In this document: positions 11,080 through 22,069 of the stretch, in pieces | Layout of the letters: every line of letters begins with the position of its first letter | Numbering within the stretch: position 1 is the first letter of the stretch | Assembly (NCBI GenBank): GCA_019055375.1 | Contig: JAHQIW010005252.1 | Coordinates: 1-64,000, forward strand | Reading direction: 5' to 3' | Source of the DNA: Parelaphostrongylus tenuis | Lineage: Eukaryota > Nematoda > Chromadorea > Rhabditida > Metastrongylidae | DNA length: 64,000 nt | Program-made: the position numbers and the translations under genes | Notes under the pieces: model-generated | What the model saw: the letters and a program-made list of their open reading frames with translations, nothing else | Told to the model about the DNA's origin: nothing | Databases searched by the model: none

Positions 11080-11720
11080 AGCAACCATTCAAAAGCTTAA
11101 ATTTCTGGCTACTGCGCTACGTGGCCAAATTCTGAAAAAACCCCTAAACAACGTTACTCAAATCAATATTATGTTTCACAACTATTGCGCAGTTTTACTA
11201 CTACTTCGCTGAAAGCAAGATAAGCACATGAAAGTCTAGAGGGACTCTTCTAGTATCAGAGCCATTTCATGTGGAGTTTCTTTCGAAGCCGAGGAAAAAT
11301 TCTCAATCGCATAATGAAAATCGCACTCCAAATGCGACGCGCTGGACTGCCGGTCGCCGCATCGAATCTGCAACCGCCAGACAGCCCAACCGTAGATCAA
11401 GCGCAAACAAACGCGCCGAACATGAAACTCGATCTTGTTTTTCTTGCACCACTGCAGTGAAACGGCCTTTCAACAAAATAAGAACAGCGTTGGAATTCTT
11501 TATCTTGAGCTGTCGAATGATTGCTAGTGATCTAAAGAAAGAACTCTTTCCTGCCAGAAGTATGCGCGCTCGAAACAAAAAACTTTCCGTTTGTTGAGGT
11601 GTTATGAAGAGACTTTTGCAAAAGACGGCCACGTAGCGCTCTAGTCAGAGTTTCAAGTTTCGAATATTTACCAACACTCTTACGAGAAGTTCTTTTGCAA
11701 CAAACAGCATCAGTCTTCAT
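11080..11720. repeat. Dispersed repeat with GGCTACTGCGCTACGTGG motif (A)
   Basis: ATTCAAAAGCTTAAATTTCT followed by GGCTACTGCGCTACGTGGCC begins near 11,087. A related antisense unit (CGTAGCGCTCTAGTCAGAG) lies near 11,630, with the associated CGCGCATACTTCTGGCAG motif antisense at about 11,550. Variants recur at 24,905, 25,545, 26,060, 38,845, 43,860, 45,190, 45,740 and 60,150. A 64-120 codon region here is open in several frames, with no conserved one. Confidence 0.6.
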
Positions 11721-13345
11721 TACGTGCCTCTAAGAGAAAAAATTTGAAGATGAATTGATGTAAAGGTTATTAGAAGCTTACTTAGCTTCGTCATGTTGAT
11801 GACGAATACCGTCTTCGCTATTGCCTCCCTTTCCTCCCTTTTCTTGGGCATTGCTACGGTTTTCACCTAAAGCACATTTCGTAGCGAAAAAATTCCTTTA
11901 AAAAGTATATGTTTCTTTAAAAAAGTGCGCAAAAGAGCAAAAATCGACACAAAATAATTCCAATCGCTGGCAGCGGAGCCGAGGTTTGCCATATTCTCAA
12001 CTGCCGTACCGCTTTCTTCCAATGTTTACAGCATATAAAGAGAACATTCTTGGATTTTGTACAGTTGTAAAGATCTAGGGAATTTGAGACTTACTTCGCC
12101 CGATGTAATTTTCCTTGGTATTCGCTCTCCGTGCGCTGTCTGAGGTTCATATTTCTGTACCTAAATTAGTAAAAAATATAAATTAAAATAATCAATATTG
12201 GCGTTTAACTTACTGCGCTGAGGGATCCTCAGGCATAACCGTTAAGTCGGCATTTGGACGGCATTTGCACCTTCAGCGACCACAAATGGTGCCTCGAGAA
12301 CGCACTGAAAATTTTGCACATCCTTTCTCATACGCTGGGAATTGGACCAAACATACCGCAGTGCACCCGTTTCTCCGTTTCTTGGGAAGAGCCAAGGTGA
12401 TCGACCACGGTGCCGGTATTGGCTGGCGTCTCTCAACTACGCTGAGTGACTCGCTTAGGTGTGGGTCATCATGTTGGCCCAACGGATTTGCTCCTCTTCT
12501 TCCGGAGGAAATCCCTCTCTCCGTTGATTGATTTACATTTCCATAAATTATTCACAGAAGGATCACTCACAACAGGAAGGAAATTCAATAGCTAGAGAAA
12601 AACTTTGGACATCACGATATGAAAAGTTTTTTTTTTTACTTACAAAAACTGGGCTCCTTTTGAGCGGTTAGGCAACAATCTCGAGTTTTAGGCGACTCCT
12701 GGAACACGACACACTTTTTGTGGGCTATAGCTTTATAAAGATCAAAAAGAACGTAAAACGGTAAAATTGTCACAAAACTTGGACATCACAGTATGAAAAA
12801 CTTTTTCTCACTCACCAAAACTAGGCTGCTTTTGAGCGATGTGGAAACATTCTCCACTTTAGGCGTGGTCTTGAACACGACACAATTTTTGTGGGCTATA
12901 GCTTCGTAAAGAACAAGTAGAACGTACCGACGCAAGATTTTCACAGCGCTCATAAATGATACGTTGACCACGTCCTGTCTCTGTTGCAGTTCGCTCAGTC
13001 CGCCAGCGCTATGAGTAGTCCTCAGCTGGCGATATGTTGTCAAAGTTGTCATGCTTGCAACCGATCCACGATCTACTGCTACATCTACATTCACAAATCA
13101 TGTACTGAAAAAAAACTATGTAGAATAGAAGTTACTCACATGGCCGAAGGAGAATCAGGAGCAGGTGCACGATTTTGTCCCGTAGGTAATCGAGTACGAC
13201 GTGTTCGCCGTGCAACCAAGTCGTGCGCCAAGCGACCGCGGAGCGTGACACGAGAGAGATAAACTCCTTCAAGCCGACGATTGATAGGAGGCGGCGTCGC
13301 GCTGGTCGCTCGCACGGCAATCGATGTAATGGCACTTGCGATTAG
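11700..13345 (-). pseudogene. Decayed intron-containing gene (A)
   Basis: Minus-strand exon-like blocks with consistent sites: about 13,340-13,140 (Arg-rich, ends APAPDSPSA before GTGAGT); 13,104-12,928 (DVAVDRGSVASMTTLTTYRQ, GLSELQQRQDVVNVSFMSAV, before GTACGT); 12,873-12,816 and its duplicate 12,698-12,644; about 12,540-12,214 (VWSNSQRMRKDVQNFQ); 12,160-12,095; 11,866-11,782 (MPKKREEREAIAKTVFVIN); next start 11,729. Introns are about 35-55 nt with one of 228 nt. The phases of the last blocks agree between copies. Frameshifts and stops show decay. I do not recognise the protein. Confidence 0.55.
12602..12955. repeat. Tandem pair of ~177-bp units
   Basis: AACTTTGGACATCACGATAT at 12,602 and AACTTGGACATCACAGTATG at about 12,777 start two adjacent units. 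Both include a GGGCTCCTTTTGAGCG-like or GGCTGCTTTTGAGCG stretch and the GTGGGCTATAGCTT motif. Each unit holds one small exon-like block of the decayed gene, so an exon-plus-intron was duplicated. Confidence 0.8.
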
Positions 13346-13839
13346 AGCACGTAATCTTCAATGTTATTGTTCAGTGACGAATTGAAACCTCTCCCATCAC
13401 TAAGAAAGATCTGTCTCATCGGCAAAGAATGGAATTTGAAAAAGAAACCTGAAAGGGCTATTTTTGGTTGAAATATGCCACAACACTTCCAAAACAATGA
13501 CGTGTTCGTCATAACTCACTATACGCTTTTGCAATTCGATGCTATTTCATCTGAAATTCGAAAGAACTCTTTATTATTAATGTACTTCAAGAGTTAAAAC
13601 TTCTACAGAGTTACAGAAGAGGCATTGTTTTATCGCCTTATGGTTAGTGAGTCTAAGTGCACTTGTACTCAATTATGAACATTATTCATCGCGACAACTC
13701 AAAAGCAACGCCTATCCTGCCTCTAAAACACTAAATTTTTGAAGAAAAAACCTCATTCATGCAAAAAAGTCATATTTGAAGCTGTTAGTGAACATTCATG
13801 ATATTTTATCTGTATTTGGATACTTACTTGGACTGCCCT

Positions 13840-15830
13840 TCTTCACGAATTGTGTGGACCACAGCACATCTTCCATTAGAATCGTCTTTCCGCAATTGTT
13901 GTCCATGGCGGTAATTTCATCCGACATGGCCACTGACGCGAATTTCATGCCGTAATCTCGGCAGGTACGAATACAGCTGATGTGATTACAGATATGCATG
14001 CGGCAGATCAATTCTTCTGACAGGCACATCCGCCCAACGCGGTCAATGAAAGTTAGGATTAGGGGTAGGTGGTATTGCCAGCAGACTTCTATGACCTTCG
14101 ACACGATTTAAATGTGGTCCACGAAGCAGAATCCTTGTCGAAGTCCTGCTTGCTCAGCTGGCTCTGCCTCATCCAGAGATCTTGATAGACCTAGAAAGAT
14201 GAGCTTCGTGAAAAGCTTGTAAAGTATGCTTAACAAGCAGACTGGGCGATAGTTGCGAACATCCTCTTTGGTCACCATTTTTATGGATGATGATTGTGCG
14301 CGACGCTCTCCACTGGTCTGGGTTTTTTTCCTTCTGAAGGTAAGAAGTCATATATGTCGCGAGAGGTACATGTAAATTAAGGCCTCCAGCTCGCAGCAAT
14401 CGGAAGAGATATTTTCGGGTTTTGAAGCCTTGCCTTTTTCATGCTTTCTATCGCGATTTGAACTTCAGAGGACAGATTCCTATGCGGTTTTTCTCCAATG
14501 GGGATTCCGGGTCCGAGAAGGGGACGGTGGAGGGAGAAAGACTGGTGTAGAACTCCTCCGTGATTAATTCCATATCATAGCAAGAAACTTTCGTGATCCC
14601 GTCTTCGTTCATCAACGCTGACAGCTGAACACTATAATCGCACAGACTCCGATTGCACTTCCTCGGACTATCACTTTTTTGCTCTACTTCTAACAGTTTC
14701 TTCTGCCGATAGCGACATAGATCCCTTTGCAAATTTCTTCTGCAGCTGGCATTTGACATCAACCAAGCTAAATGTGTTGCATTAAGATCAAGCTTCATTT
14801 TCCTTCACTTCTCGTGCAACTCATTCGTGGTCGAGGAGATGCGATCGGCTCTTCCGGGTTGAGTAAGTGAAGCTAAGTCGGCGCATCTCTTTAGTCCTTC
14901 ACAAGCAGCTCGTAGTCTTCGGTCGGATCATCCTCAATCTGCCAGTCATGGTTGGATAGGAATTCGTTCAGAATGTTTCCGTCGTAGCGGTTTGACAGCT
15001 TCTTTTTGATCGATGACACGAACTCTTTTCCAGCTCAAGGTCGAATCGTATCTTTGCTCGTAGAAGGCGGTGATCAGACCCAGTACAGAATGATGGCACT
15101 ATGGTTGCGTCGGGCAGGCACCGTCTTTTGATGGTAAGTATAATGTTGATTTTCGCATGCGTCGTGCTTTTGGGGACTCCCATATCCAGCAGCCGTATTC
15201 TTTCATCTGATAAGTGAATTTCCGTGAAAGAGACGTGCCGTAGACAGTAATCCAGCGAAACGGTTTTTATTTTCGTTTCTTTCTCCTAATCCAAACTTTC
15301 CAAGCCTGCATTCGCTCTCGCTAGGCATTCCTAATCTGGGAATCAAGTCTCCGATAACGAATTTGTGATATGCCTTATCATTACGGATGAGTTCTTCAAC
15401 TCTTGATAAAATGAGTGAAGTTCGGGTTCATCAGCTGCGTCGGTTGGTGATTAACAGTTGATGACAGTAATTTTAGTACTACGCTCTAGTTGGAGCTGAA
15501 GAATAGTCAGGCGAGGAGAAATTATTTTGTACGAGACGCCGAGATGGGACATGGACGGGTGAACGACAAAGTCTACGTCTCCAACATATCGCGATGGCAT
15601 CTTTTCTCCGCGAATTACGACTGTGCCGCTGTTCAGCTGACGTATGTCGTTCTTCCTGATTTTCATTTCTTGTGCGGCAATTACGTAGAATTTTATGCGA
15701 TTTGCTGCTTCAAGAAATGCGTGTAGATCAAGGTCAGTGCAGAGTGTTCTCGCATTATGCGTGCAGAGTGGAACACATTCTCCGTGGTGTGTCGACTGCG
15801 TATTCAACAGATCAGGCTCCAATAGCGTCC
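13840..15830 (-). pseudogene. RTE-type retrotransposon relic, second type (A)
   Basis: Minus strand from about 15,830: endonuclease start (CTHNARTLCTDLDLHAFLEA, VIAAQEMK, MPSRYVGDVDFVVHPSM) to about 15,450; FCTGSDHRLLRAKIRF near 15,070; RT leader (PLLRAGGLNLH-like at 14,395, YLQKEKNPDQWRASRTIIIH near 14,320, then NYRPVCLL-equivalent) to a HLPLILTFID block near 14,050. A deletion then removes the palm, and the C-terminal PRWADV / WKMC-CGPHNS equivalent sits at 14,040-13,840. Frames are broken. Confidence 0.85.
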
Positions 15831-15839
15831 AGCGTGTAT

Positions 15840-16300
15840 TTTGTATCCTTCGTAACCTGTGGATTTTGTAGCCTTTCAGCGGTTGCTTCGCCGCATGACG
15901 CCCACAAACGGGAGCAACGATGGTACGGAGTACTGAGCCTGAGCGTACTGCTGGCTGGGCAGATCGATGGTTCTTGGATTCTGACTTAACGTTGTAAGGG
16001 TGTTTACAGCTCTTCAGATCTAGATGGTGTCGTTTCCAAGGAATTCCTTCGGCATCCAGTCCTAGCAGTCGGATATCCTTTCAGATGATTCGGAGGTGAT
16101 ATTGAGACCGAATCAATAAGCACACTAGGAATGAATTTATATATTTGACCGGTCTATTGAGGATGTTGTAGGGCAGAAGAGATGGGTCCAGATTTCGACA
16201 ATGTCGCATTCAAGGAATTTCCTACTATCAGTGGATCCGTCAGTCAGAATTCCTATTAGATGATTCGAAAAACATTAGAATGTAAAAATATAAGAGATGA
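15840..16300. other. RTE upstream flank with short direct repeat
   Basis: Beyond the 5' end of the antisense RTE. Two related segments of about 90 bp (about 16,037-16,120 and 16,208-16,320) share CAAGGAATT-CCT, TCAGATGATTCG/TTAGATGATTCG and GACCGAATCAATAA/ACCGAGATCAATAA. No coding sequence recognised. Confidence 0.5.
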
Positions 16301-16574
16301 TTGAACCGAGATCAATAAATAATAAAAAGCAGAAAGTCGTTAACCGACAGCTCAGGGGCAGTGTAGGGACGAAGTTTTATCTGCATTCAGCCATATTACA
16401 ATTACATTTATTTTTGTGTTTCTTATGTCGGCAACAGCTCACTTTTATTCATTACCACAAATATATGAATTGGGACGCGTTGTTCACAACGTATTCGAGA
16501 ACATCAACAGTGTTAAGACTCAAATATTTGTGTCCAAGCGTACAGTGCTTCGGTTCTTTGATGACTTCCGCCCA

Positions 16575-16910
16575 GTCACGTCGACGTCACCACAATCCCA
16601 TCCTGTTTCTAGACAACGCAAAGCTGCATGTCGCCAACTTGACAATGAGTAAGTTGACCGAATTGGGCTGGGAGTTGCTCGATCATTTGCCATAGAGTCC
16701 TAATTTATTGCAGTGTAACTGTCACTTCTTCGGGTCGCTGAAACATATCATGAGCAAGGAGGAAATTCGAGACATCAATCATATTTGTCGAGGATAGACA
16801 ACTACCTTTAAATCCAACGTTTACGAGTTCTGTGAGCGCCGTTTTTGACTTGTTGATTGAGAGATGGCAAGAAATATGTTCAGACTGAATGCTCATACTC
16901 TGAGTCGTGT
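16575..16910 (+). pseudogene. Mariner transposase C-terminal relic
   Basis: Plus strand RRRHHNPILFLDNAKLHVAN near 16,580-16,640 contains the conserved HxDNAxxH-like box (second catalytic Asp region, LDNAKLH). It is followed by LTELGWELLDHLP, a stop, SPNLLQCNCHFFGSLKHIM (equivalent of the third catalytic Asp box, PYSPDLxPxDY, with the Asp replaced by Cys-Asn) and a LIERWQE end near 16,860. The N-terminal half is absent. This mariner differs from the two deleted ones in the large blocks. Confidence 0.75.
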
Positions 16911-17104
16911 TGTTAAGTAATTTTGATTACTTCTAGTTAAGAGATTTGTTGTTTATTGCTTCAGCACCAAAATCTATGGGAGGATCTTATAGATAGTAGT
17001 CAAATAATCTAGTAGATTTTCATTCCACACTTTGAACTAGAGTATTGGTAATATTTCAGTTTCAAAATCTTCTAACCTAGCACAGTAGTCAAGGCTGCCC
17101 TAGT

Positions 17105-17480
17105 GTTTGAATTACAAAATAATGACACATCTGTGAACAACGCTGATGTCCACTGCTTGCAATGATAAAGAAAGAACATTGAAAAGCAATGGTAGCCGCA
17201 TCGGTAAAACTTTCCAGCAATCAGAATAGATTGTACAACCTTGGGTAACGCTGTTTTTGACTGCAGCCAGCAAGGTTGATGCTGCGCGATCTGGAACCGC
17301 CATCAAAAGGCATTGTTTTGTCTCACGACAACTCCTTCATTAAACCATTGTTGGGGTGCACACGTCCGCCAATGTTCTACCTCTTTGTGAACAATGATTC
17401 TTCTATCTTCGCAGCCTTGCCTTTACCTCCAATTTTTCTAATACGTGTCGAATCAGCTACTCTCAACAACTTCACTTGAA
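17105..17480 (-). pseudogene. Merlin/ISXO2-like transposase relic
   Basis: On the minus strand IGGKGKAAKIEESLFTKR near 17,440-17,390 matches the conserved GxxKxVEIDESxFxKRKYxRG block of ISXO2-type (Merlin) transposases, with the catalytic Asp of DES replaced by Glu. A frameshifted VHPQQWF follows near 17,350. Then AVPDRAASTLLAAV and GCTIYSDCWK at 17,306-17,200 match the VPDRSAATLLxxI and GTTIxSDxW blocks that carry the next catalytic residues. Stops and shifts are present. Merlin transposons are known from nematodes. Confidence 0.7.
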
Positions 17481-17488
17481 TATTTATT

Positions 17489-17674
17489 CCAGGTCGCAAC
17501 TAAGCCGCTGGTCATGCCAAGATTTTTCTTGCACCATTTGAGCGACGTCGACTCCTCACTCCAACCGGCGAAGAAACGGATAGCAGTAAAAAAAGAGACG
17601 ATTGCTCCCGAACCAATCTACAGCTCTAATACCGACCTTATCGCGACATCTACGCTAGTGACATCGCCAAGTAA
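17489..17674 (+). other. Isolated exon-like open segment
   Basis: A TTTATTCCAG acceptor (ends 17,492) is followed by an open stretch reading TKPLVMPRFFLHHLSDVDSS, then KKRIAVKKETIAPEPIYSS and TSTLVTSPS, up to an AAGTAATC donor-like site at about 17,675. GC is higher than its surroundings. It has no copy elsewhere in the window and no recognised homology. It may be a fragment of a host exon; the call rests only on splice-like borders and composition. Confidence 0.3.
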
Positions 17675-17759
17675 TCATTGGAAAACAGCCTTGTTTCTGG
17701 CGGCGTGCGGAAAACACCGATATTTCGAATGTGTGAAACCCACTCTTCTTGCGTAATTT

Positions 17760-18075
17760 TCAGAACTCGAAGAAGTTTTTTCCAAAAAGCAAACACATTT
17801 TCTTAACTAGAAAGATTTGCTCTATCTAATGGTTGAAATTTGCTCATAAAAGAACTTTCAATCAGGCGAGGAATCTTCAAATGTGAAACAAAATCTTATT
17901 TGACTGGTACGGCATAAAAAACAAGCAGTACGTGGAACAAAATATACCTTCAAAATTCACTTGCTTTGAGCTATCAGATAATCATATATTCGTCAGATAA
18001 CAGCAGGGAATACGCTTTTACCAAAGGCCTCAAATGACTCCTCCATAACAGAACAGTACTGAAATTTCTTCGTAA
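17760..18075 (+). repeat. Diverged direct repeat, unit 1
   Basis: AACTCGAAGAAG at 17,764, TCTATCTAA, GAAACAAAATCTTATTTGAC and the AAAGGCCTCAAATG / AACAGTACTGAAATTTC end have counterparts in the same order at 21,068-21,385. Similarity is lower than between the large blocks, so this duplication is older. Confidence 0.6.
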
Positions 18076-18354
18076 AGCTTAGATATGCTGCTTTGAAGAA
18101 ACACATCGAAATGTTACGGATTTTTAAACAACTCGATAGCCATTAGCGCTCATGCCGTTCATAAGTTGTGCCGATCTTATGTATACGGTGTTTACAAGAA
18201 AAGATGCCTAATGTTTCACCCCTTCCAGTAATCAAAACTCATGAAGCTCCAGTTATGGTTGCTATTGAATGCAAACCACAACTGGATATTTCATTAGAAT
18301 TTTTGATTTTCTAGATTTCTTTATCTACCAATTATGATGTTCGTGATGTATGAT

Positions 18355-18668
18355 TGGAGACATATGACATGTTGGTCAAGCAGTGCTTTCCTTGCGCTGC
18401 AATGAAACCATACTGAGAGTGAGCTCATGGAGGTGTGGGACTTCTCAATGTGGATACCAATGATGTGCAATCTCTTTGTTAAACTTTATTTATTCTTTTT
18501 GTGCTATGATGATAAGGTTAACCGTAGAAACAAAAAGCCGAAAATGCAGCTCAACACTGAAAAACGCTCACTATCTGTAATACAAAATCATACGCAATTA
18601 TGAATGGAACTAAGAGTAGATGTCTTCTCTTTTATCAATGAAGTTTTCCTACTCTTACGATATACCTC
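18355..18668 (+). repeat. 300-bp repeat also present at the palindrome centre
   Basis: From ATATGACATGTTGGTCAAGC through CTCATGGAGGTGTGG, TTGTTAAACTTTATTTATT, AACAAAAAGCCGA and ATGAATGGAACTAAGAGTA to CCTACTCTTACGATATAC. It matches 40,848-41,140 in the same orientation with roughly 90 percent identity by eye. No coding frame is shared. Confidence 0.85.
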
Positions 18669-18669
18669 T

Positions 18670-20440
18670 CAATTCATTTTGAATTTGATTGTTCAAAGTG
18701 ATGTGATCTTGAGTAACAGACAGAGTTAGAGTATTTTAACTTTTTAAATGAATAAAAGGTTTGCCTATGATGAAGTCTGAAAGAGAATAAAAAGGAAGGA
18801 AAGATCATTTGCTCACTTACACCATATTATGAAAGAAAGGGATTAAATCTGAATTCATTTCAAAAGAGGAACGACGGTCTGTGAAACAGCGAAAAAAATA
18901 CGAGCAGTAACTTCTATCGTTTCTCACACGATAAGAATCAAATAATATTAAAGCAGTTCTGTTTTCTCTTCTTACTGATGAAAACAAAAGTGTGTAAACG
19001 AATAGTGCTCACGTCAATGGACTTAACCTCCAGGCAACCGTGCGTCCAAATTTCTAAACTCCTGGTTCTTTAATTTTGGCACTTTTAGAGTGTTCTAGAA
19101 TCCACTAAGCTTTTCAAGCTACTTTCACATGCACAGAAGGTAGAACGATAATTAGTTAGGCTGTGATAATATGTAAAGCCTTACCGAGGTTCTTACGTCA
19201 GAGCCATGCTTACGTTTCGGAAGTGTCGCTTTCCTTATCGGTAGTCCAGGTAGACGTAAGAATGTTGACAGAAGGAAAATTATGCTTGACCAGTCACACA
19301 AAAGTAATGCTTAAATTTGTTGCACTCTTTGTGAATCGTGAAGCTGAGCCACGAAATAGTCAGGTAAGTCAGCATCTTCGACATATTTTACACCTTATTT
19401 CAATAGCATGATGAACAGACAAGACAGGCAACAGAATGTGGCCAGTGATAAGTATAGGTCGCAAATTTAATTCCATCTATTGAACTTCCCGTCCCTATTG
19501 AAAAAGGCGAGAACAACAAGTCATTTTAACCATGGGACGTACTCATAACACCATCGTGTCGCTAAACTGCCCATTTCGAGTATTCGACTAGTTTAACCTG
19601 CCTTTGACTTCATAGTTCGAGTGTTACTTTAGTTGTAGTATTGAAATTTTATCTGATTTTCAATGCCCTTATGCCCTTTCTCTCTACTGATACTGTCAGT
19701 TTCCTATCGATTCTTGAACTCATTATTTTGTGGCTTGTTTAATAAAAACACGGTTTTGTAGAAATTTCCTTCACCGGCTTGAATGGGCGCATCCCAGAGA
19801 TTGATGTCTTGGTAACGACTCTTTTCAGAAAGCAATCACTCCAGCGATTTCGCCAAGATTGTCAAGTCAGTGATCTATAAAGCACTTTAGTTATTCAAGT
19901 ATCAATGGAGTGATTCGACTTCACATCTATCACAATGTGCGAGTCCTAACACTTCCTCCACTCGATTTGTTCTCCTATAACGACCACTCACGAAGAACTC
20001 AAAAGCTTTTTCCTTGTGTATGGGTGAAACCGGCCTGTAGTTCAAAGGTTATTGCTTATCTACTCTACTACGATATTTTGACTCAATTCTTAATTGATCA
20101 TTGCTTGGTCATTCACTTTGTGGCGCAAAAGGTAGCTGCAAAACAAATGCGGAACTCTTATGGTAGTTTTCAATCCCCGTTGATCTGGCTTCTGACCCCA
20201 AAACGAAGCTGTATGCTTTTCTCTGCCTTGTTATCTTCTCAGTTTTTCGATCACTATACGTTGCCTAGCTATTAACGATTATCTGTGTACTTGAAGTCCT
20301 TCATCTTTCTCCTTTGGTATCAGAAAAGTGTCCATTCGAACTGAGATTGACTAATGCACAGTCGAATACCAACTTAAACGAATTCTACACCTTCGTGGTC
20401 GGCCTTAAATCCTTTTAGTTCAGTGCAATGCACTCATCTC
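18670..20440. other. Stretch with no recognised feature
   Basis: AT-rich sequence without copies elsewhere in the window that I could find. The open frames 19,163-19,411 and 19,910-20,275 (121 codons, Leu/Tyr-rich, no domain seen) lack supporting features such as splice sites or similarity, so I leave them uncalled. Confidence 0.4.
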
Positions 20441-20443
20441 CAA

Positions 20444-21035
20444 TCAATTTTTAATTTTTGCACGTTTCTCAACGAATTCACAGCTAAAGATATACAATAA
20501 GCTGGTTTCCAGCACTTCACGGTCAACCATCGTCACAATTTCGTAGATCCCCACAAAGGTACTCATTCTCAAACGGACGGGAAAGGAAGTGGAGATTTGC
20601 AAAATGGCACAACAGATGGTACCGAGGGACCGCACGCCATTTTTTAGGAGTCTTACTTGGCATAGTTCATGTGACGTAAATTGATCGCAGGTGAAAATAT
20701 GCGATTGATGTGACATTCCGTCTATTTTTCGTCAATGTCCCAGTTGTAACCTCCATAGCGATTTAGGTGACGAAGTCTTCAAATCGCTCTTTGATTCGAT
20801 CAAAGTTTTCTGGCCTCCTGAACAGTGATCTATATTTTGTTGCGAATTTGTCAATCTTTGAAGCACGATAAATTATTTTATACAAATCATTTTTCTGAAA
20901 AAGCACATGGATATGTAGAAAAAGTTCTGGAGCGTCGGAGAGACCCATGATTTTCATCAAAAAATTCACATGTGATTTATGCAGCGGATCAGTATTACAG
21001 CTGTACACACACCCTAGCTGACTAAGAGTGCTCAC
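20444..21035 (-). other. Two adjacent open frames of 90 codons, unrecognised
   Basis: On the minus strand 21,035-20,763 (MGLSDAPELFLHIHVLFQKN, then KIDKFATKYRSLFRRPENFD) is followed 47 nt later by 20,716-20,444 (CAILQISTSFPVRLRMSTFV, ending EFVEKRAKIKN). Composition is protein-like, and an internal TGCTTTTTCAG acceptor-like site lies before KNDLYKII. No family is recognised, and neither has a copy in the window. This may be a small gene, remnant exons, or chance. Confidence 0.25.
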
Positions 21036-21064
21036 TGAGTATGAAACCCAATATTCTTTCGGTC

Positions 21065-21400
21065 CTTACAAAACTCGAAGAAGTCTCTCCCTAATACCAA
21101 ATACACCATTATAATCGGGAAGGTTTTTTCTATCTAACGTTTAAGAAATCATCACAACAAAACTTTTTGTCCAGTGAGAAATCTTCGGATAAGAAACAAA
21201 ATATTATTTTGACTGATACGACGCCAAAAATAAGCTGTTTGAGATATCAGACATGTTATTAAAATTCATTTGATTTGGGCTATCGATAAACTACAGAAAC
21301 GTTTGGCAAAAGCAAAAAATGCTTTTTTACCGAAAACCTCAATTGGCGCAGCCGTAATAGAACAGCATCGAAATTCCTGCTAATACAGCTGTCATTTATT
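21065..21400 (+). repeat. Diverged direct repeat, unit 2
   Basis: Counterpart of 17,760-18,075: AACTCGAAGAAGTCTCTCCC, GAAACAAAATATTATTTTGA, then AAAACCTCAATTGG and AACAGCATCGAAATTCCTGC. The minus-strand frame over it (21,543-21,280) is not conserved in the other unit, so it is not called. Confidence 0.6.
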
Positions 21401-21899
21401 GGAAAATGTCTATTAGAGCCAACCATTTTCGTTAGTTGTTGGTCGAAAACAGGCGTACGTGTTCTGTTTGCATGAAGCTCTGATGATCTGAGGGTAAATA
21501 AGTCATGGAATGTAGCTTGAGACCAAAGCACTTTTTGGTTCAAAAATCACGTCTGATGCATGCTAAGGAACGATAACAAGTAATAAAGAAGAAATCAAAT
21601 GAGTTTTGAATTTAGGACTAACTGATTGAATTTTTTCTACTTGGTTTGAACAATGAGTTATGGAGGATGAAGGATAAAGCTGTCGCCATTGACTATTTCC
21701 GAAGTGATGCACCATGCTTTAGGGGGAAGGTTACTATAGCTTTTGATTATCAATTTTCGCTCCTAATCTGCTGCATTTCCGACTCCAGATAATTTTATCG
21801 CGGGTTACCGTGAATTTTGGTGATTTGAAATCGCTTTTTGAATATCCCTCATTATTTCGAAGTTCAAAATGATGCAAAATGTTGATGTATTGTCTGTGG

Positions 21900-22065
21900 A
21901 ATCCTTATTTAATTTCACAAAAGATTTCAATGTGCTGATTGAATCGCAGGGCCTTTGCTGTTTGAAACCACTCAATGACTATTTTTGTTTCAACTGAGTC
22001 AAAGGCTTTCTTTTTTAATCGATTAAGGTGACATAGAGCTGTCTTTTATACTCTCGTGATAGCTT
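21900..22065 (-). pseudogene. Small RTE-type RT fragment
   Basis: The minus strand reads TLID, a stop, then KKKAFDSVETKIVIEWFQT near 22,030-21,960, the recognisable first palm block of an RTE reverse transcriptase (normally LTFIDYxKAFDSVExxAV). Nothing else of the element was recognised here. Confidence 0.65.
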
Positions 22066-22069
22066 ACTG

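Larger units (their letters stand above)
1..14400 (+). repeat. Mosaic block, copy A
   Basis: This is the reference copy of a long duplicated block. Its left end coincides with the window edge, so the true start is unknown. Positions 1 to about 12,650 align colinearly with 27,391-40,420, and about 1,060-14,400 align in reverse with 60,056-41,140. The copies clearly share order and many stretches of 80-90 percent identity by eye, but differ by numerous indels. It contains only transposon relics, dispersed repeats and exon-like fragments. Unlike B and C it has a palindromic insertion at 1,996-2,211. Confidence 0.9.

Noticed and set aside
11271..11632. Several overlapping frames of about 100 codons on both strands
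   Set aside because: They fall in the GGCTACTGCGCTACGTGG dispersed repeat and are broken differently in B and C.
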